Assembly: GCA_032871835.1 (NCBI GenBank)
Contig: CM065297.1
Location: 71,969,253-72,033,252, forward strand
Reading direction: 5' to 3'
Length of the DNA stretch: 64,000 nucleotides
DNA from: Dipteronia dyeriana
Taxonomy: Eukaryota; Streptophyta; Magnoliopsida; Sapindales; Sapindaceae
Position 1 is the stretch's first letter. Every line of letters begins with the position of its first letter. This document shows positions 11,221 through 22,703 of the stretch, piece after piece. The notes below the pieces were generated by a model. That model was not told the DNA's origin, made no database searches, and saw only the letters and a program-made list of their open reading frames with translations. The position numbers and the translations under genes are program-made.

Positions 11221-13276
11221 ATGGGTTTTCAAGATGATGTAAAGGCGGAAGGAGCCTCAAATACTAGGCCACCATTACTTCAAGGCGCTAACTATGAGTA
11301 TTGGAAGTTCAGGATGAAAGCCTACATCCGCTCTATTGATGAAAGGGCTTGGATGGTAGTGGAAGAAGGTTATAGTCCTCCTACCAAGGTTCAAGAGGAT
11401 GGAACCATGATACTCAAGCCAATGAGTGAATGGACAACGAATGAGTTTGAGGTTGCTAAGTGGCACCATCGTGCTATGAATGCCATCTTTGGAGGAGTTG
11501 ATGGGCATCAATTCTCCTACATTCGAAATCTTGAATCCGCAAAGGAAGCTTGGGATACTCTCCAAGTTACTAATGAAGGAACCTTAGCGGTGAAGAAATC
11601 AAGGCTTCAAATGTTGGCATCATAATTTGGAGGTTTAAGTATAGGTGAAGAAGAAAAGTTCAAAGATTTCCAATTCCGGCTTCTTAACATTGCTAACCAA
11701 TGTCAAGCATTTGGAGTACCTATCTCAAAAGAGCGTTTAAATTGGAAAATCCTTAGGTCTCTTCCTAAGAGATTTAAATCAATGGTGACAGCCATTGAGG
11801 AAAGCAAGGATATGGATAACATGAACATTGATGAGTTGCTTGGGTCTCTCCAAACTTATAAGATGTGCTTGAAGCCAAAGATTAAGAGAGAGGGAATCGC
11901 TCTCAATGCTATTGAGGAGGAGAGTGATGATGAAAATGAAGAGATGGCTCTTTTGGTTAGAAATTTCAAGAAGTTTCTAAAAAAGAATGCCAAGCCTAGA
12001 GGCAAGTCTTCTAAGGAAAAGGGAGTTAAGAAAACATCATCTCCAAGGAATGAGAAGAATAGTCAAGCCATGAACAAGAAAGATGTTTAATGCTACAATT
12101 GTCATGGTTTCGGTCACTTTGCTAGTAAGTGCACCAATAAGCCATCTAAGAAAGGCAAGAAAGGCAAAGTGTTGGCGGCTACTTGGAGTGATGATAACTC
12201 TATTGATAATGAGAGCTCTAGTAGTGAGTCTTCAAGTGGTGAAGAGTTGGTGAGCAACTTTGTAGCTCTAACGCCTGCTCATTCTCCACTAGTTGTTGAT
12301 GGTACACTATCTTTGAACAAGAACTTTGATGCAAATCATCATGGAAGTTCTAGTTCCATTCCTCACTAATCTTGAGTTGTTGGACAAGATAGAAAAGTTT
12401 GAGGAAGCTAGTGATAATGGTCTAAGAGTGGTAGTTGAGAAGGATGATTTGATCAAGAAACAACTAGATGAGTATGTGATTGTCACTCGTAGACTTCTTG
12501 GTGAGAAATGTGATATTATGAAGAAGTTTAGAGAACTTGAAAAGATAAACCTTGAAAAGGATAATGTGATATCTTTTTTAAAGAAGAGAGAACAATAATT
12601 ATTGGAAGAGATAAACATGGCTAGGGAGGCCATCAAAGACTTAACGAATGATTCGGTAAGTTTTTCTAGTGTTAGGAATCTTGGTAACTCTCATAGTGGT
12701 AAAGACGACTTGGTAGTTGAAGAGGAGCCCTTGGAAGCACCACTTCCTACTCACTTGGATGAAGTCGTGATTAATAAGAAACCACACAAGAAGAGAAGAT
12801 CAAAAGCCAAAAAGAAGTTGGCGAACAAGGTATCTTTGTAAACTCCTAGTGAAGCTAGTTCAACTCCAAAAGGTACAATCTTATCTTTTATTCCAATTTG
12901 CCATTTTTGCAACACAATAGGTCACATTAAGCCTAGGTGTTACAAATATATTGAAAAATGCAAATTAGGAAATGAATCTAGAGATAAGGAGATTAAACTT
13001 CAACTTGAACATGCTAAGGTTTTGAAAGTTGAGAAACATGATAATATTGCTAAGCATGAGAAAAAGTTGTGGAGTAGAAATAAAACTAATCTTGTTCAAC
13101 TTGACAAAGCTTGTGTTGAAAATGTTAAGGAAGAGTGTATTAATGATATTCTTGTTAATCAAGTCATTGAAGGACTTTACTCTAGATTTAACATTGTTGT
13201 CAAGGATGATATTGGAAATGTTTGTGTAGGTACACCCAAGAACAAGTGGTTCAAGGGTGAGTTATATTATCACTAA
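11221..13276 (+). pseudogene. C1 gag (Sirevirus-like, two CCHC knuckles)
   Basis: ATG at 11221, 70 bp after the PBS. The N-terminal half matches copia gag (A-N-Y-E-Y-W-K-F-R-M-K-A-Y, W-H-H-R-A-M-N-A-I-F, E-A-W-D-T-L). Knuckle 1 is CYNCHGFGHFASKC (about 12091-12132) followed by Lys-rich and Ser/acidic stretches; a coiled-coil-like Glu/Lys region follows, then knuckle 2 CHFCNTIGHIKPRC (about 12901-12942). Lesions: TAA at 11623, TAA at 12088, a one-base insertion near 12365, TAA at 12596 and TAA at 12839. The first two are CAA in copy C2. No protease follows, unlike an autonomous element. The knuckle spacing is Sirevirus-like by recollection, not by search. Confidence 0.88.
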
Positions 13277-14959
13277 TATAAGAAGCACATGTGAGGTAGC
13301 TTTGAGGCAATATATCAATTGTGTTGAGAATTCTTGCTTGCTAGCTTTGAATACTCCATGTATTGATATGAACTTGGTATCTGACATCATGTTTGTTATG
13401 ATGGTCAAAATTTGTTGGTTAACTTTAGAGAAGTTCTTTTGATATATGTGTTGATTGAGTTGAGATATTATGCTTTTTTATACTCTTGTTGTGAAACATC
13501 GTCAACTTTGTGTCATGAAGACATTCAAGGCAAGAGTGCTCATAAAAAGGGCGAAATTATGATATTTGGTGAATATAATGTGCAAAAGGTATCTCTATAC
13601 TCTATTGCATGTTCTCTTAGATATTCATCTTTTGACTGAAGTTTTGATATACATCTCATAGCATGTCATATTAGAGAATTTTGTATAGCATACATATGGT
13701 TTTCATTGACATTTGCTATTTTAGGATCTAATAGTGATATTGTTCACATTGATCTTAACTTTGATGATTGTTTGTGTATAGTATATTGAGTGGCATTACT
13801 TTTGAAAATATGAGCTTCATATTCCTTGAAAGCTACTCATTAGAGAAGTAATGATCTTGAATAAGTCTCTACTTATTGCTCTTAGATCATGTGCTTATGA
13901 GCCATAAAATCTTAGTTTTCTAACAATTGCACCTTGCTTCTCTTATATGTTTTGCTAGTATGTTGAGTTTACTAATATGTAAACTTTGGATACACCTTGA
14001 AGTTTTTGTGCTTAAGTACATTTAAAATGACCTATGGTTAGTATGCATTTTGCTTCGGCAAATACATAGAACTCAACGAGCACCTTCATGGAAAGGGATA
14101 CACACATTGGTTGTGAAAGATACCTAATGTTGGAAAGAGCTACACCATTGTGATGAGTGAAAGCCACCATGAAGTGAATTTTGTATATGTTAAAAAAAAT
14201 GGAAAAATCAAAGAAGTGTTGAAATGGAATCATAAAAAAAAAAAATTGATTCAAAGCCTAAAAAGAAAAGGAGAAAGGCTTAAAAATGAGTATAGTTGAA
14301 AATCAAATGAGCTCGGGTTGAAAGATAGAAATGGGATGACGAGCCACATGTACACACACGCTCATATGTTGAAATCTATTCTCTTAAAAGCAAAAATTCC
14401 GGATGATAATCGGTTTGACTTTTTATGGAAAAAGCTTAAGAAGAATAGTTGTTGGAAATTGTTTACATGTTGATTATCAAACTACTTCTTGATATATATT
14501 TGAAGCATATCTCTCTCACACACACTTTTTTTATGAGTATGATGATATTTTAACAATTGTTGAAGAATTATGAGAGAACTTGAAAAATCTTTGTGTATCT
14601 CTCTTAGCATATGAAGCTTATTTTATGGATATTTCTTCAAATTGCTTGAATGTGTGATTGTGTGAACATCTTAGTGAACTTTATGCTATCATTGATTTTA
14701 GTTATAGAATTTATCAAGGGAGAGCATTGTATGCTAGACATTGTTCTCTTTTATAATATGTTCACTTGCTTCATTTTGTTACATGTTGGCATATTTTGAC
14801 TTAATGATACTTGTAAGATATTACTCACTATCTTTGTCTTGCATGATGATTCATTCTTAAGTCATATGTCTTTGTTTTTATATCTTTGTGACTAATATGC
14901 TTGTTTTGTCTTTCACTCACTTTTGTTGTATGTATATAGCATCTTATAACACAAGAAAA
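13277..14959 (+). other. C1 non-coding region between gag and second ORF
   Basis: No recognisable protein. It has clear similarity, in the same order, to the post-gag region of E (about 51800-53300, opposite strand): for example 14010-14180 matches 52385-52560. Conservation between two elements of different LTR sequence suggests an RNA-level role or simply common descent. Confidence 0.6.
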
Positions 14960-16020
14960 ATGGTAAGAACTAAGATTACCAGAAGTGGAAATCAATTGAA
15001 TCCTGCTGTGAAAGCCAAGTCTACCTCAAAAGGATCCAAAGCTTCAAGGACAAAAGATTTAGGGATCTTTGGAACAAAGAAGATATCTCAAGAGAGAGGC
15101 ATTGACTTTGGTAAGTGTAAAGATTCTTATGTTCTTAAATGCTTAAAGGATAAAAATTGGGAATATTGGGTGAGTATGTTAGGAGTTGTAAATGATACTC
15201 TTGTTAGAGAGTTTTATCTTGAATATAGGGAAAGTGCCACCTTATTAGATGCTTTGATGGAAATTAGGGGTGTTGTGTTTAGAGTTAATCCCGTAAAACA
15301 TTAACAAGTTTCTTGGACTATCTAATGATATAGATTCTAGTTTTCTAGATGTGGATGTCATTGAGAATGTAAATATCATGGGTAGAAATCTTTGTGACAA
15401 TTCTTCTTTTGAGTGGAAAAGTAGAGCATATATTAGTCAACATGAGTTAACTAAGGCTATTGCATTTTGGCATCTATTCATTTGCACTAGCATTATTGGA
15501 TCTTTGAATTCAACAGAGTTGAATAAGAACAAGATCAAAATAGTGTATGCCTTGGTGACTAATCAACCTATAAACCTTGGGGATTTACTTATGTTTTATT
15601 TTGATAATGCGGCTTTCTCAACTAGAGGAGATAAGAAGCTTGCATTATCGGGGTTTATAACTTCTTTGTGTTTAGCTCGTGGTGTTAAGAGTAGAGGAGA
15701 TGATATGTTGGTATAACCCTTGGAAAAATATAGTGATAAACGTGTGTCATACATGTCATATAAGGATAAGGGTAAGACATGTGATACTTTTGGACTATTT
15801 AGTAGTTCACAAGTTGATTATCAAGAGACTAGCATAAACATTCTTTCGGATTGGGCTTTACATTTGAAGAAGAAGGTTGATGAGCTTAGTGCTATAGCTG
15901 ATAAACAAGATGCTAGAATAAAAGAGTTGGAATAGTGCATTGCTTCAAGTTCAAGACCACCTCTCAAGCATTATGTTAGATCAACTACTCGCACGACTTT
16001 CTTTGGTGGAACAAGTAGCT
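14960..16020 (+). pseudogene. C1 second ORF, resembles 'putative plant transposon protein' domain
   Basis: From ATG 14960. A basic N-terminal segment (KAKSTSKGSKASR) precedes a conserved block ending GVVFRVNPVK. After a one-base frameshift near 15300, INKFLGLSND follows, then an alpha-helical domain (AFWHLFICTSIIGS, NKIKIVYALVTNQPINLGD, SGFITSLCLARGV) and a C-terminal coiled-coil-like tail (LKKKVDELSAIADKQDARI). The pattern 'INxFLGL ... W.F ... YALVxxxxINxGxxI ... ITxLC...GV' is what I recall for Pfam PF20167 (Transposase_32, putative plant transposon protein). Stops lie at 15714 and 15933. It occupies the place where Sireviruses carry an envelope-like ORF, between the internal region and the PPT. 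Element E has no counterpart. Function unknown; no membrane segment is evident. Confidence 0.6.
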
Positions 16021-16069
16021 AGTATTTGAGTCTTGATATATATTTCTTTGCTTTTGGCATAATTTCATG

Positions 16070-16480
16070 TCAAAAAGGGGGAGAAAGAGGTGCTAGTTGC
16101 TTAGTTTCTTTTCATGTTGTTTTTGTGAACATTTAAACTTTCAATGAAATGTAATATTTAGTCTTAAGATTTGGTTAAGAATTCTTGTGTTTTGGCATGT
16201 ATTTAGGGGGAGATACATGTATTTGTGGACTTTATTGTATATTCTTATCCATATCATATGTTGCCATTTGTTGTTTTTCTCTTGTATTTGCATTGTGCTT
16301 TGAGATGATTTGTAGGTTGCTTCAAGAGAAGATCAAGATGAAGTTCAAGAGTTGTTGAAGATTAGTTATAGGAATCCTACTCATTGTAATGTGAGGGAGT
16401 GATTTTGTGACCTATCTTCATTTTTATATTTGTAGTAAATGTATAGGTGTTTTGACATGGAATTTTCCAAAGGGGGAGAT
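16070..16480 (+). other. C1 3' region with multiplied polypurine tracts
   Basis: Three tracts, AAAAAGGGGGAGAAAGAGG (about 16072), AGGGGGAGATAC (about 16206) and AAAGGGGGAGAT ending at 16480. Only the last abuts the LTR. Repeated PPT-like motifs upstream of the 3' LTR are a known Sirevirus feature. Confidence 0.75.
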
Positions 16481-16493
16481 TGTTAGGTTTTAG
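16481..16493 (+). repeat. C1 3' LTR remnant
   Basis: TGTTAGGTTTTAG, directly after the PPT, equals the start of the E LTR (reverse complement at 58646 and 51249). Sequence beyond about 16494 no longer matches, so the LTR is truncated by a junction. Confidence 0.7.
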
Positions 16494-16999
16494 TTTTCCA
16501 AAGCACGCCTCCTTAATGACATTAGTGTGAAACATAGCATTTCCCTTTTACCTCGGCTTTGAGGGCAAAGCCCTTGGTGAGAAGGATATCTATAGGCATT
16601 GAGGTCATGGGGGTTAGAATCCCACCCGGACAGGAAGCAATAAACCGTTCCACGACTTCATTTTGACAAGTAACCATTGGTCAGGATCGGGTTCACTCTT
16701 GATAAGCCACAACTGTAGTGGCAGTTTCTAGGCCCCCTATGTTCTAGGAGGTGTTGAAGCAGACAGGGGAGGTGGAGTAGCAGCATTAGAGGTAAGAGTG
16801 GAGGCAGCAGGGGCATCAGAACTTCGACCCACCACCCTCAACAATCTGGATGCAAATATATCCATCTATGTAAAAGGCTTAGAAGGGGGAAGGGAAGGGG
16901 GAGGTACCCTTGTTACTCCGATTAGCACAGGTACTCGTCTGACATCCCCTACCGGGGTAGGAGGGGGAGGAGTTCTCATAGTTATGGCTGATACAGGAG

Positions 17000-17280
17000 T
17001 TGTTCTGGTGGACTCGGCGATGGGGGGTCCAGGTAGAGAAGGAAACATGGGAATGAGTTAGCTTTCTAGCTAACCGAGCTCCCTCTAGACCGGTAAGGGG
17101 AAAACTGAAACTACACAAATTAACAAAGAATTAGAATACACCAATGAAAAGCAGGAAACACGAATCAACGAAAACAAAGAGATCCATCATACCTGGAGAA
17201 GCAGCAAAAATGTACAGTTACCGGTTCACCCTACTGGCGTCACGGCATCCGAGGTGGGTTACTCCAGGTTGACATAATTC
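17000..17280. repeat. 281-bp direct duplication, left copy
   Basis: Matches 27778-28058 in the same orientation and at exactly the same length, roughly 85% identical by eye. The two copies abut the two ends of a D-family LTR (17281-27777). Confidence 0.88.
17111..17192 (-). other. Predicted 82-bp intron in gypsy-type pseudogene (left copy)
   Basis: Minus-strand donor CAG|GTATGA at 17192 and acceptor TTTGTGTAG at 17111. The homologous intron in the right copy, 27889-27970, has the same length with acceptor TTTTGCAG. Confidence 0.55.
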
Positions 17281-18081
17281 ATGCTCCATAGCAAGAGTAT
17301 AATATTGTATTTGATAATCTTTTCATATTAATAAAGTGATTTCTAGTTTAACAAATCTTATAGCATATATAGTTAAATTATTATAATTGTCAAAAGTAAA
17401 TAATCATAAGGTCAAAAGACTTTGAGAAAAGAAGAACTGTTCATACATCTAGATATGTATGAGATAACCACAATTCTTTAGTTAGTCTTGAAAATTATTC
17501 ACAACTTAAGATATAGGTTAGGCGCCTTTATCTTGTCAAAGTTGTAGATTCTTTTGCTAGCATTTGTGTGGGATCAAATGTGTTATGATGAGTATAAAAT
17601 CATCAAAGTGTGGTGTCTTTGGGTAAAATAATCTAGTGCACTAGTTGCATTAAATTGGATCACAGTGAAATACTTTATCTAGAACCGTCAATGGATAAAA
17701 GTTTTCATTTGAAGACAATCGGAGAGTCTATCTCAATCCTGAGATAAATGATGGACTTATGGTTGCAAGTGTTATCATTTGAGCTATCAATGAGTACGAT
17801 TATACTGCATAGTCTATCCTCAATAGTTTAGTGGTATTCATTCGTTAATCGATAGAGAACTTCATTTATAGATATGGACATCATGGCTCCCTTTATTAAA
17901 TGAGAGTAGAATATCATTATATGGATGTTTTGAGGTATTGGATATTAAATCTTAACGTTAAGTTTTTAATAATGTCTATTGAAACATGGTTTTCTGGACA
18001 AGTCAAAATATCCAAGTTCAAAATGTTGTCATATGAGTAAAAACGGTAACTTGGAGAGCTATGAGCTGTCGATGAGCATTT
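17281..18081 (+). repeat. D-family LTR, first part, opposite to element D
   Basis: Reverse complement of the distal part of the D 5' LTR (about 25510-26299). Continues at 26310 after element D. Its first about 10 bp (TGTTGGGATT expected) are missing at the junction with the 281-bp repeat. Confidence 0.85.
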
Positions 18082-19011
18082 TGTAGGGAAAATATGTGCA
18101 ACGGAAGCGTGAAAAATTAAAAATTAGGGTTTCGGTGTAAAACAAATTCCATTAATAATAACAAGAACCTTAACCCTAGATTAATTGATGTATATAAAAG
18201 TTTCGTATTTTTTTCTTGTGACAATTGAACAAGCACCGAATTGAATCCATAAGATCTTCCAATCCAATCATGAACGTGAATCACCTATGAGTGTGGGCTC
18301 CCTTTCTTTAAATTGTATACCTGAGGATGGAAACAAACAAAATCATTTTCTTTGTTAGTTACAATAATCCTCCAAGAGAAAAATCCAAGAATGTCGGGTC
18401 ACTTATGAAAGAACCTTTGATAAAAGAAAGAGAGTGGAGTTACGGGAACAGCCGTCTGATGGAAAACGACTTTCACAATCTTTTGGTGAGGGGACTCAGG
18501 CTTTTCGGACTGTGACTCCTATTTCAAATCCAGTGATTTCCCTCAGGTAATACCTTTGGCACTTAATCTAACCACAAATAAAAATGTTCCTTTTTTTTCT
18601 CATCTCCTTGGCCGAATTCTACACCCTTTATTTATGAGTTGATCGAATTTTGTCTAGAGCAAAAAACTAATTTTTTCTCCCTCAAAATTCTCTCTTGCTA
18701 GGCCAAATTCTCTCTTATAAAATCACCTTGTGTGGCAAAAACTTTTGCTCATAAAAACATAGGGTTGGCCGAAAATTATGAGGTGATATACATAGGATCA
18801 TAAATCCTATATATGAACAATTCAAGACTAACTAAAGAATTGTGTCTACCTCATTTCTCATAGTCTTTTGACCTTATGATTATTTACTTTTGACAATTAT
18901 AATAATTAACTATAAATGCTATAAGATTTGTTAAACTAGAAATCACTATTTTAATATGAAAAGATTGTCAAATATTTTATTATACTCTTGCTATCGAGCA
19001 TAATCCCAACA
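18082..19011 (-). repeat. Element D 3' LTR, internally deleted
   Basis: Begins TGTAGGGAAAATATG and ends ATCCCAACA. It is 930 bp against 2204 bp for the partner: sequence after about 18810 jumps to the partner's last 250 bp, so about 1.3 kb of the middle is gone. Confidence 0.88.
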
Positions 19012-19026
19012 ATCTCCTACTTGCTC
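19012..19026 (-). other. Element D polypurine tract
   Basis: On the minus strand AGCAAGTAGGAGAT, abutting the 3' LTR. Confidence 0.75.
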
Positions 19027-19048
19027 TATAGCAAATGTGTCATATCTT

Positions 19049-19560
19049 TCATCTCATGTTCTCTAGATGCCCATCAAAACTCTTTTGTGGAAGAGCCTTT
19101 GTAAAGAGATCCGCTAGATTTTCTACTGAAGCGATCTTAGTAATCGTCACGTCACCTCTGTGCACAATTTCCTTCAGAAGATGATACTTTCTTTCATTGT
19201 GTTTCCCTCTCTTATGACTTCTTGGTTCTCTCGAATTAGCCACTGCTCCATTATTGTCTCAATAGATAGTGATCTGTTTATTCACATCATGAACCACTTC
19301 CAAGTCAATCAAGAATTGTCGGACCCAGACAGAATCTTTAGCAGCCTCGCATGCGGCAACATACTCAACTTCCATAGTGGAATCATCAATACAATATTGC
19401 TTGATACTCCTCCATATGACTACCTCTCCTCCAATAGTAAACACAGATCCTGATGTTGATCTTCTAGAGTCAGAATCTGATTGAAAATCAGAATCTGTAT
19501 ACCTAACGCGAATTAAATCCCCTCAAGAGTATATAAGCATATAATCTCTCGTTCTCCTAA
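19049..19560 (-). pseudogene. Element D RNase H domain
   Basis: Same frame as the RT. Shows YTDSDFQSDSDS, STMEVEYVAACEA and, after a stop at 19259, DNNGAVANSREPRSHKRGKH, then KIASVENLADLFTKALPQK at the C terminus. Stop codons break it. Compared with A, the catalytic acidic positions are still readable. Confidence 0.85.
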
Positions 19561-20440
19561 GATACTTGAAAATATGCTTGACTGTCGTCCAGTGATCAGG
19601 ACCAGGTTTTGATTAAAATCTGCTAACTATGCCTACAACAAAACAAATATATGGTCTAGTGAAGAGTACTGCATACATGAGACTTCCAATTGCCAAAGCA
19701 TATGGAACCCTACTCATGAATAGCTTTTCATGCTCATGTTTAGGAACTTGTTTCTTAGAAAGTTTGATTCCATGCTTGAAAGGTAACATACCTTTCTTGG
19801 AATCTTGCATGGAAAACCTAGACAAGATTTTATCTATGTATGAAGCTTAGGCTAATGCAATCGTTCTATTCTTTCTATCCCTTATGACTTGGATACCAAG
19901 AATATAACTTGCTTCTCCTAAGTCCATCATATCAAATTGTTTTGCTAACCATTCTTTTACTGATGCCAATACACCTACATCGTTTCCGATGAGTAGTATA
20001 TCATCAACGTAAAGAACTAGGAAAACCAACTTGTCACCTTTAATCCTTTTTTATACAAAAGGTTCGTCAATGTTTTGAATAAATCTAAAACTTTTCACAG
20101 CTTGGTCGAACCTTATGTTCCAGCATCTGGATGCTCGCTTCCATCCATATATGGATCTTTACAACTTGCATACATTTTCCTCTTGGCCTTTTTCAATTAA
20201 TCCTTCTGGTTGCATCATATAGATGCTTTTGTAGAGACTTCCATTAGGGAAAGCTGTCTTGACATCCATTTTCCAAATCTCTAGGTCTAAAGATGTCGTA
20301 ATGGATAAGAGTATCCTAATGGATTTAAGAATGACCAAAGGAGATAAGGTTTCTTCGTAATCGATACCTTCCTTCTGTGTATAACCTTTAGCTTCCAATC
20401 TAGCTTTAGAGGTTCCCACCTTTTCATCCATTCATCTTTT
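19561..20440 (-). pseudogene. Element D reverse transcriptase domain
   Basis: Reading 20431 down to 19049 stays in one frame with several stops and no frameshift. Motifs: KARLEAKGYTQKEG, MDVKTAFPNG (usual Leu replaced by Pro), LVLYVDDILLIGND with the YVDD site at 20000-20011, DSKKGMLPFKHG, and YALAIGSLMYAVLFTRP. It lies between integrase and RNase H as in all copia elements. Confidence 0.88.
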
Positions 20441-20860
20441 CCTCTTGTATACCCACTTGCACCCCCCTCTAGGTAAGTCTACGAGAGACCAAAATTTGTT
20501 TTTGAACATAGATTAAATTTCGGATTGCATTGCCTTTTTCCAATGGCGACAATCAACATCTTTCATTACTTCCTTGTACGTATAGGGATCATCGTAGTCC
20601 GAAAGATTCTCTACAGATTCTCCTAGATCGATGTATCTCTCGAGTTATCTACTAACCCTCCCACTATGAAAAAGTATGGTCGATTGTTGATCTTGTGTTG
20701 GTACGGAACTTACAATTGGGCTTGGTTGTGAAACCTCTTGTGGAATTGTATCTTCTGAAAGCTCATTCAGGACAATTCTACTTTTAGGCACAAAATTATT
20801 CATATAGTCATCTTTTAGAAATTTAACATTGTTGAAACAAATACTTTAACATCTGAAGGA

Positions 20861-21739
20861 TTATAGAAATAATACTCTTTTGTTCCTTTTGGAAACCCTA
20901 CAAATATCCATCTTTTCTGTCTTTCCTTTTAACACGTGCGTAGGACATCCAAATATCCTTAAGTGTTGTAAACTAGGCTTTCGCCCAGTCCACAACTCAT
21001 GCGGTGTTTTAAGAACCGACTTACATAGTACATCATTTAGAATGTATATAGCGGTTTGTAAAGTATATCCCCAAAAAGAATCAGGGAGCGTTGAATAACT
21101 CAACATAGACCTAACCATGTCCAAAAAAGTTATGTTTCTCCTTTCTGCCACCCCATTTTGTTGAGGTGTACCTAGTGCAAAAAACTGAGAAATTATCCCA
21201 TTATCAATAAGATATTACTGAAACTCACCAGATATATATTCTCCACCATGATCAGACCTCAAGATTTTTATGCGTTTCTCATGCTGATTTTCTACTTCAG
21301 CTTTAAATGCTTTGAACATGTCAAAAGCATCAGAATTATGTCTCATGAGATATAAATAGCCAAATATTGAGTAATCATCCGTGAAAGTGATGAAGTACTC
21401 ATATCCACCTCTTGCTTGAATGCTAATAGGTCCACACACATCAGTGTGTATCAATCCTAAACATTCGATGGCTCTTGTGCCTTTGGTCGTGAACGACCTT
21501 TTGGTCATTTTACCTTCCAAACAAGATTCACAAGTTGGTAGATCATCAACCTTTAAGTCACTTAGAGGTCTGTCACTAACCAATCTTTTAATCCTATTTA
21601 GGTTATAATGACCTAGGCGTAAATGCCTTAGGTAGGTTTCATCTTTTGATAATTGTACTCTTTTATGATTAAGTTCTGTTGATTCTGTGTCTAACAAGTG
21701 AGAGATATTTCTATGCAGGTAGAATAAACTGTTTTCCAA
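20861..21739 (-). pseudogene. Element D integrase domain
   Basis: HHCC zinc region (LRHLRLGH ... CESC), HTDVCGP, LRSDHGGEY and, after one in-frame TAA at about 21215, [14 protein letters not shown] with the catalytic Glu still present. Ends in C-P-T-H-V-L. Upstream of it the protease core is missing. Confidence 0.88.
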
Positions 21740-21805
21740 TGTACCTTTACAAACAAATTTGTCATTCTTACTAATAATAAAACCTTTATTAAAAGTAATC
21801 GAATA

Positions 21806-22087
21806 TCAAAATTTATTAATACAAGAGACCGAAATTAAATTCCTCTTGAATTGTGGTACATAATAAACGTTTATTAAAACTAAATGCCTATAAGAATCTA
21901 AATTGATTCCAATATCTCCCACTACACTAGTAGACACCAATGCTCCATTGCCTAAATGCAAGTTGAATTCATTCTTATTCAGTTTTTTCCTTTCCTGGTA
22001 ACAACTTCTGGTTAGGCCCAAGTTGCTTTCTCTTCTGTTGTTTCTTGACCTTCCTACGGTCTTCACAGAAGCAACTTTACTAACCAT
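21806..22087 (-). pseudogene. Element D protease remnant
   Basis: Only the C-terminal part of a copia protease is left (LHLGNGALVSTSVVGDI ... YYVPQFKRNLISVSCI). The D-S-G active site and the gag zinc knuckle that should precede it cannot be found, so an internal deletion joins gag to this part. Confidence 0.7.
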
Positions 22088-22108
22088 ATAAATCTCTTAA
22101 CCCTTACC

Positions 22109-22703
22109 TTACACAAGGATTTTCTCGATGCTTTGGTCATCTTGCATCAGGTATTGCAAGATGTTTTCCTTATTATTCAAGGTGTAGTCCAACTTGAACT
22201 GATCAAAGGAATCTGATAGTGAGTTGAAAATCATGTCAATTTTCATCTCACCATCTATCTCAGCACCATTCAGTTCAGCAATGTTGAGATGTGCTATGAC
22301 TTTCATCATATGATCTTTCACAGCCTGTCCAGGTTTCATCCTAAGATTCATGAAAGCAGTCACTGCCTCTCTCTTAGTCATCCTAGACCTTATAGCTAAT
22401 ATCTCCTATAGAGACATCATTATATCGGCAACAGTCTCCATTCCTTCATGTTGCTGTTGCAACACGTCGGAGATGATGGCCATAATGTATCGTACATTTA
22501 GCCATCTCATCTGAAGACTTCCACTACTGATACTCATCTTTTTGCTCCTGAGTAGATTCATTAGTTTGGTGGTTTAGGAATAGGCAGAACGAACTTATGG
22601 TTTTTCAACTTTCAAGAACAACCCAATTTTCCTTTTCCCATGTGACATAATTATCATCAGTTAAAGTATTATCTTTTAGGATTTTGATTAGGGATGGGGT
22701 CAT
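22109..22703 (-). pseudogene. Element D gag
   Basis: ATG at 22703-22701 begins MTPSLIKILKDNTLTDDNY, like the N terminus of A gag, soon interrupted by a stop. The better preserved part (22381-22109) includes MTKREAVTAFMNLRMKPGQ and SDSFDQFKLDYTLN, matching the S-F-D-Q-F-K segment of A. No zinc knuckle remains. Confidence 0.75.

Larger units (their letters stand above)
1..16493 (+). mobile_element. Pol-less Sirevirus-like LTR element C1 (interrupted by element A)
   Basis: An LTR retrotransposon whose 5' LTR occupies 1-1059 and 11035-11137 (split by element A), followed by a Met-tRNA primer site, a copia-type gag (11221-13276), about 1.7 kb of non-coding DNA, a second ORF (14960-16020) and a purine tract ending at a 3' LTR remnant that starts at 16481. 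No protease, integrase, RT or RNase H motif is visible in any frame between gag and the 3' end. The gag has two CCHC knuckles separated by a charged, coiled-coil-like stretch, the layout I know from Sireviruses (SIRE1/Maximus). It therefore looks like a TR-GAG type non-autonomous element. The 3' LTR is cut off after about 13 bp, and the 5' LTR start lies before the window. Confidence 0.75.
16494..17280 (-). pseudogene. Downstream part of the gypsy-type transposon pseudogene
   Basis: Its right end (17000-17280) is a second copy of 27778-28058, which belongs to the minus-strand pseudogene at 28059-28969. Read on the minus strand it holds a predicted 82-bp intron (17111-17192) and then a Pro/Thr-rich open stretch (A-I-T-M-R-T-P-P-P-P-T-P) to about 16865, with stops beyond. 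Toward 16500 it becomes GC-richer and uncoded. No catalytic domain is visible. The junction with C1 at about 16494 is abrupt. Confidence 0.5.

Noticed and set aside
16798..17118. Three overlapping open frames on both strands
   Set aside because: Gly/Pro-rich reading of a GC-rich region; only the minus-strand Pro-rich frame fits the pseudogene context.
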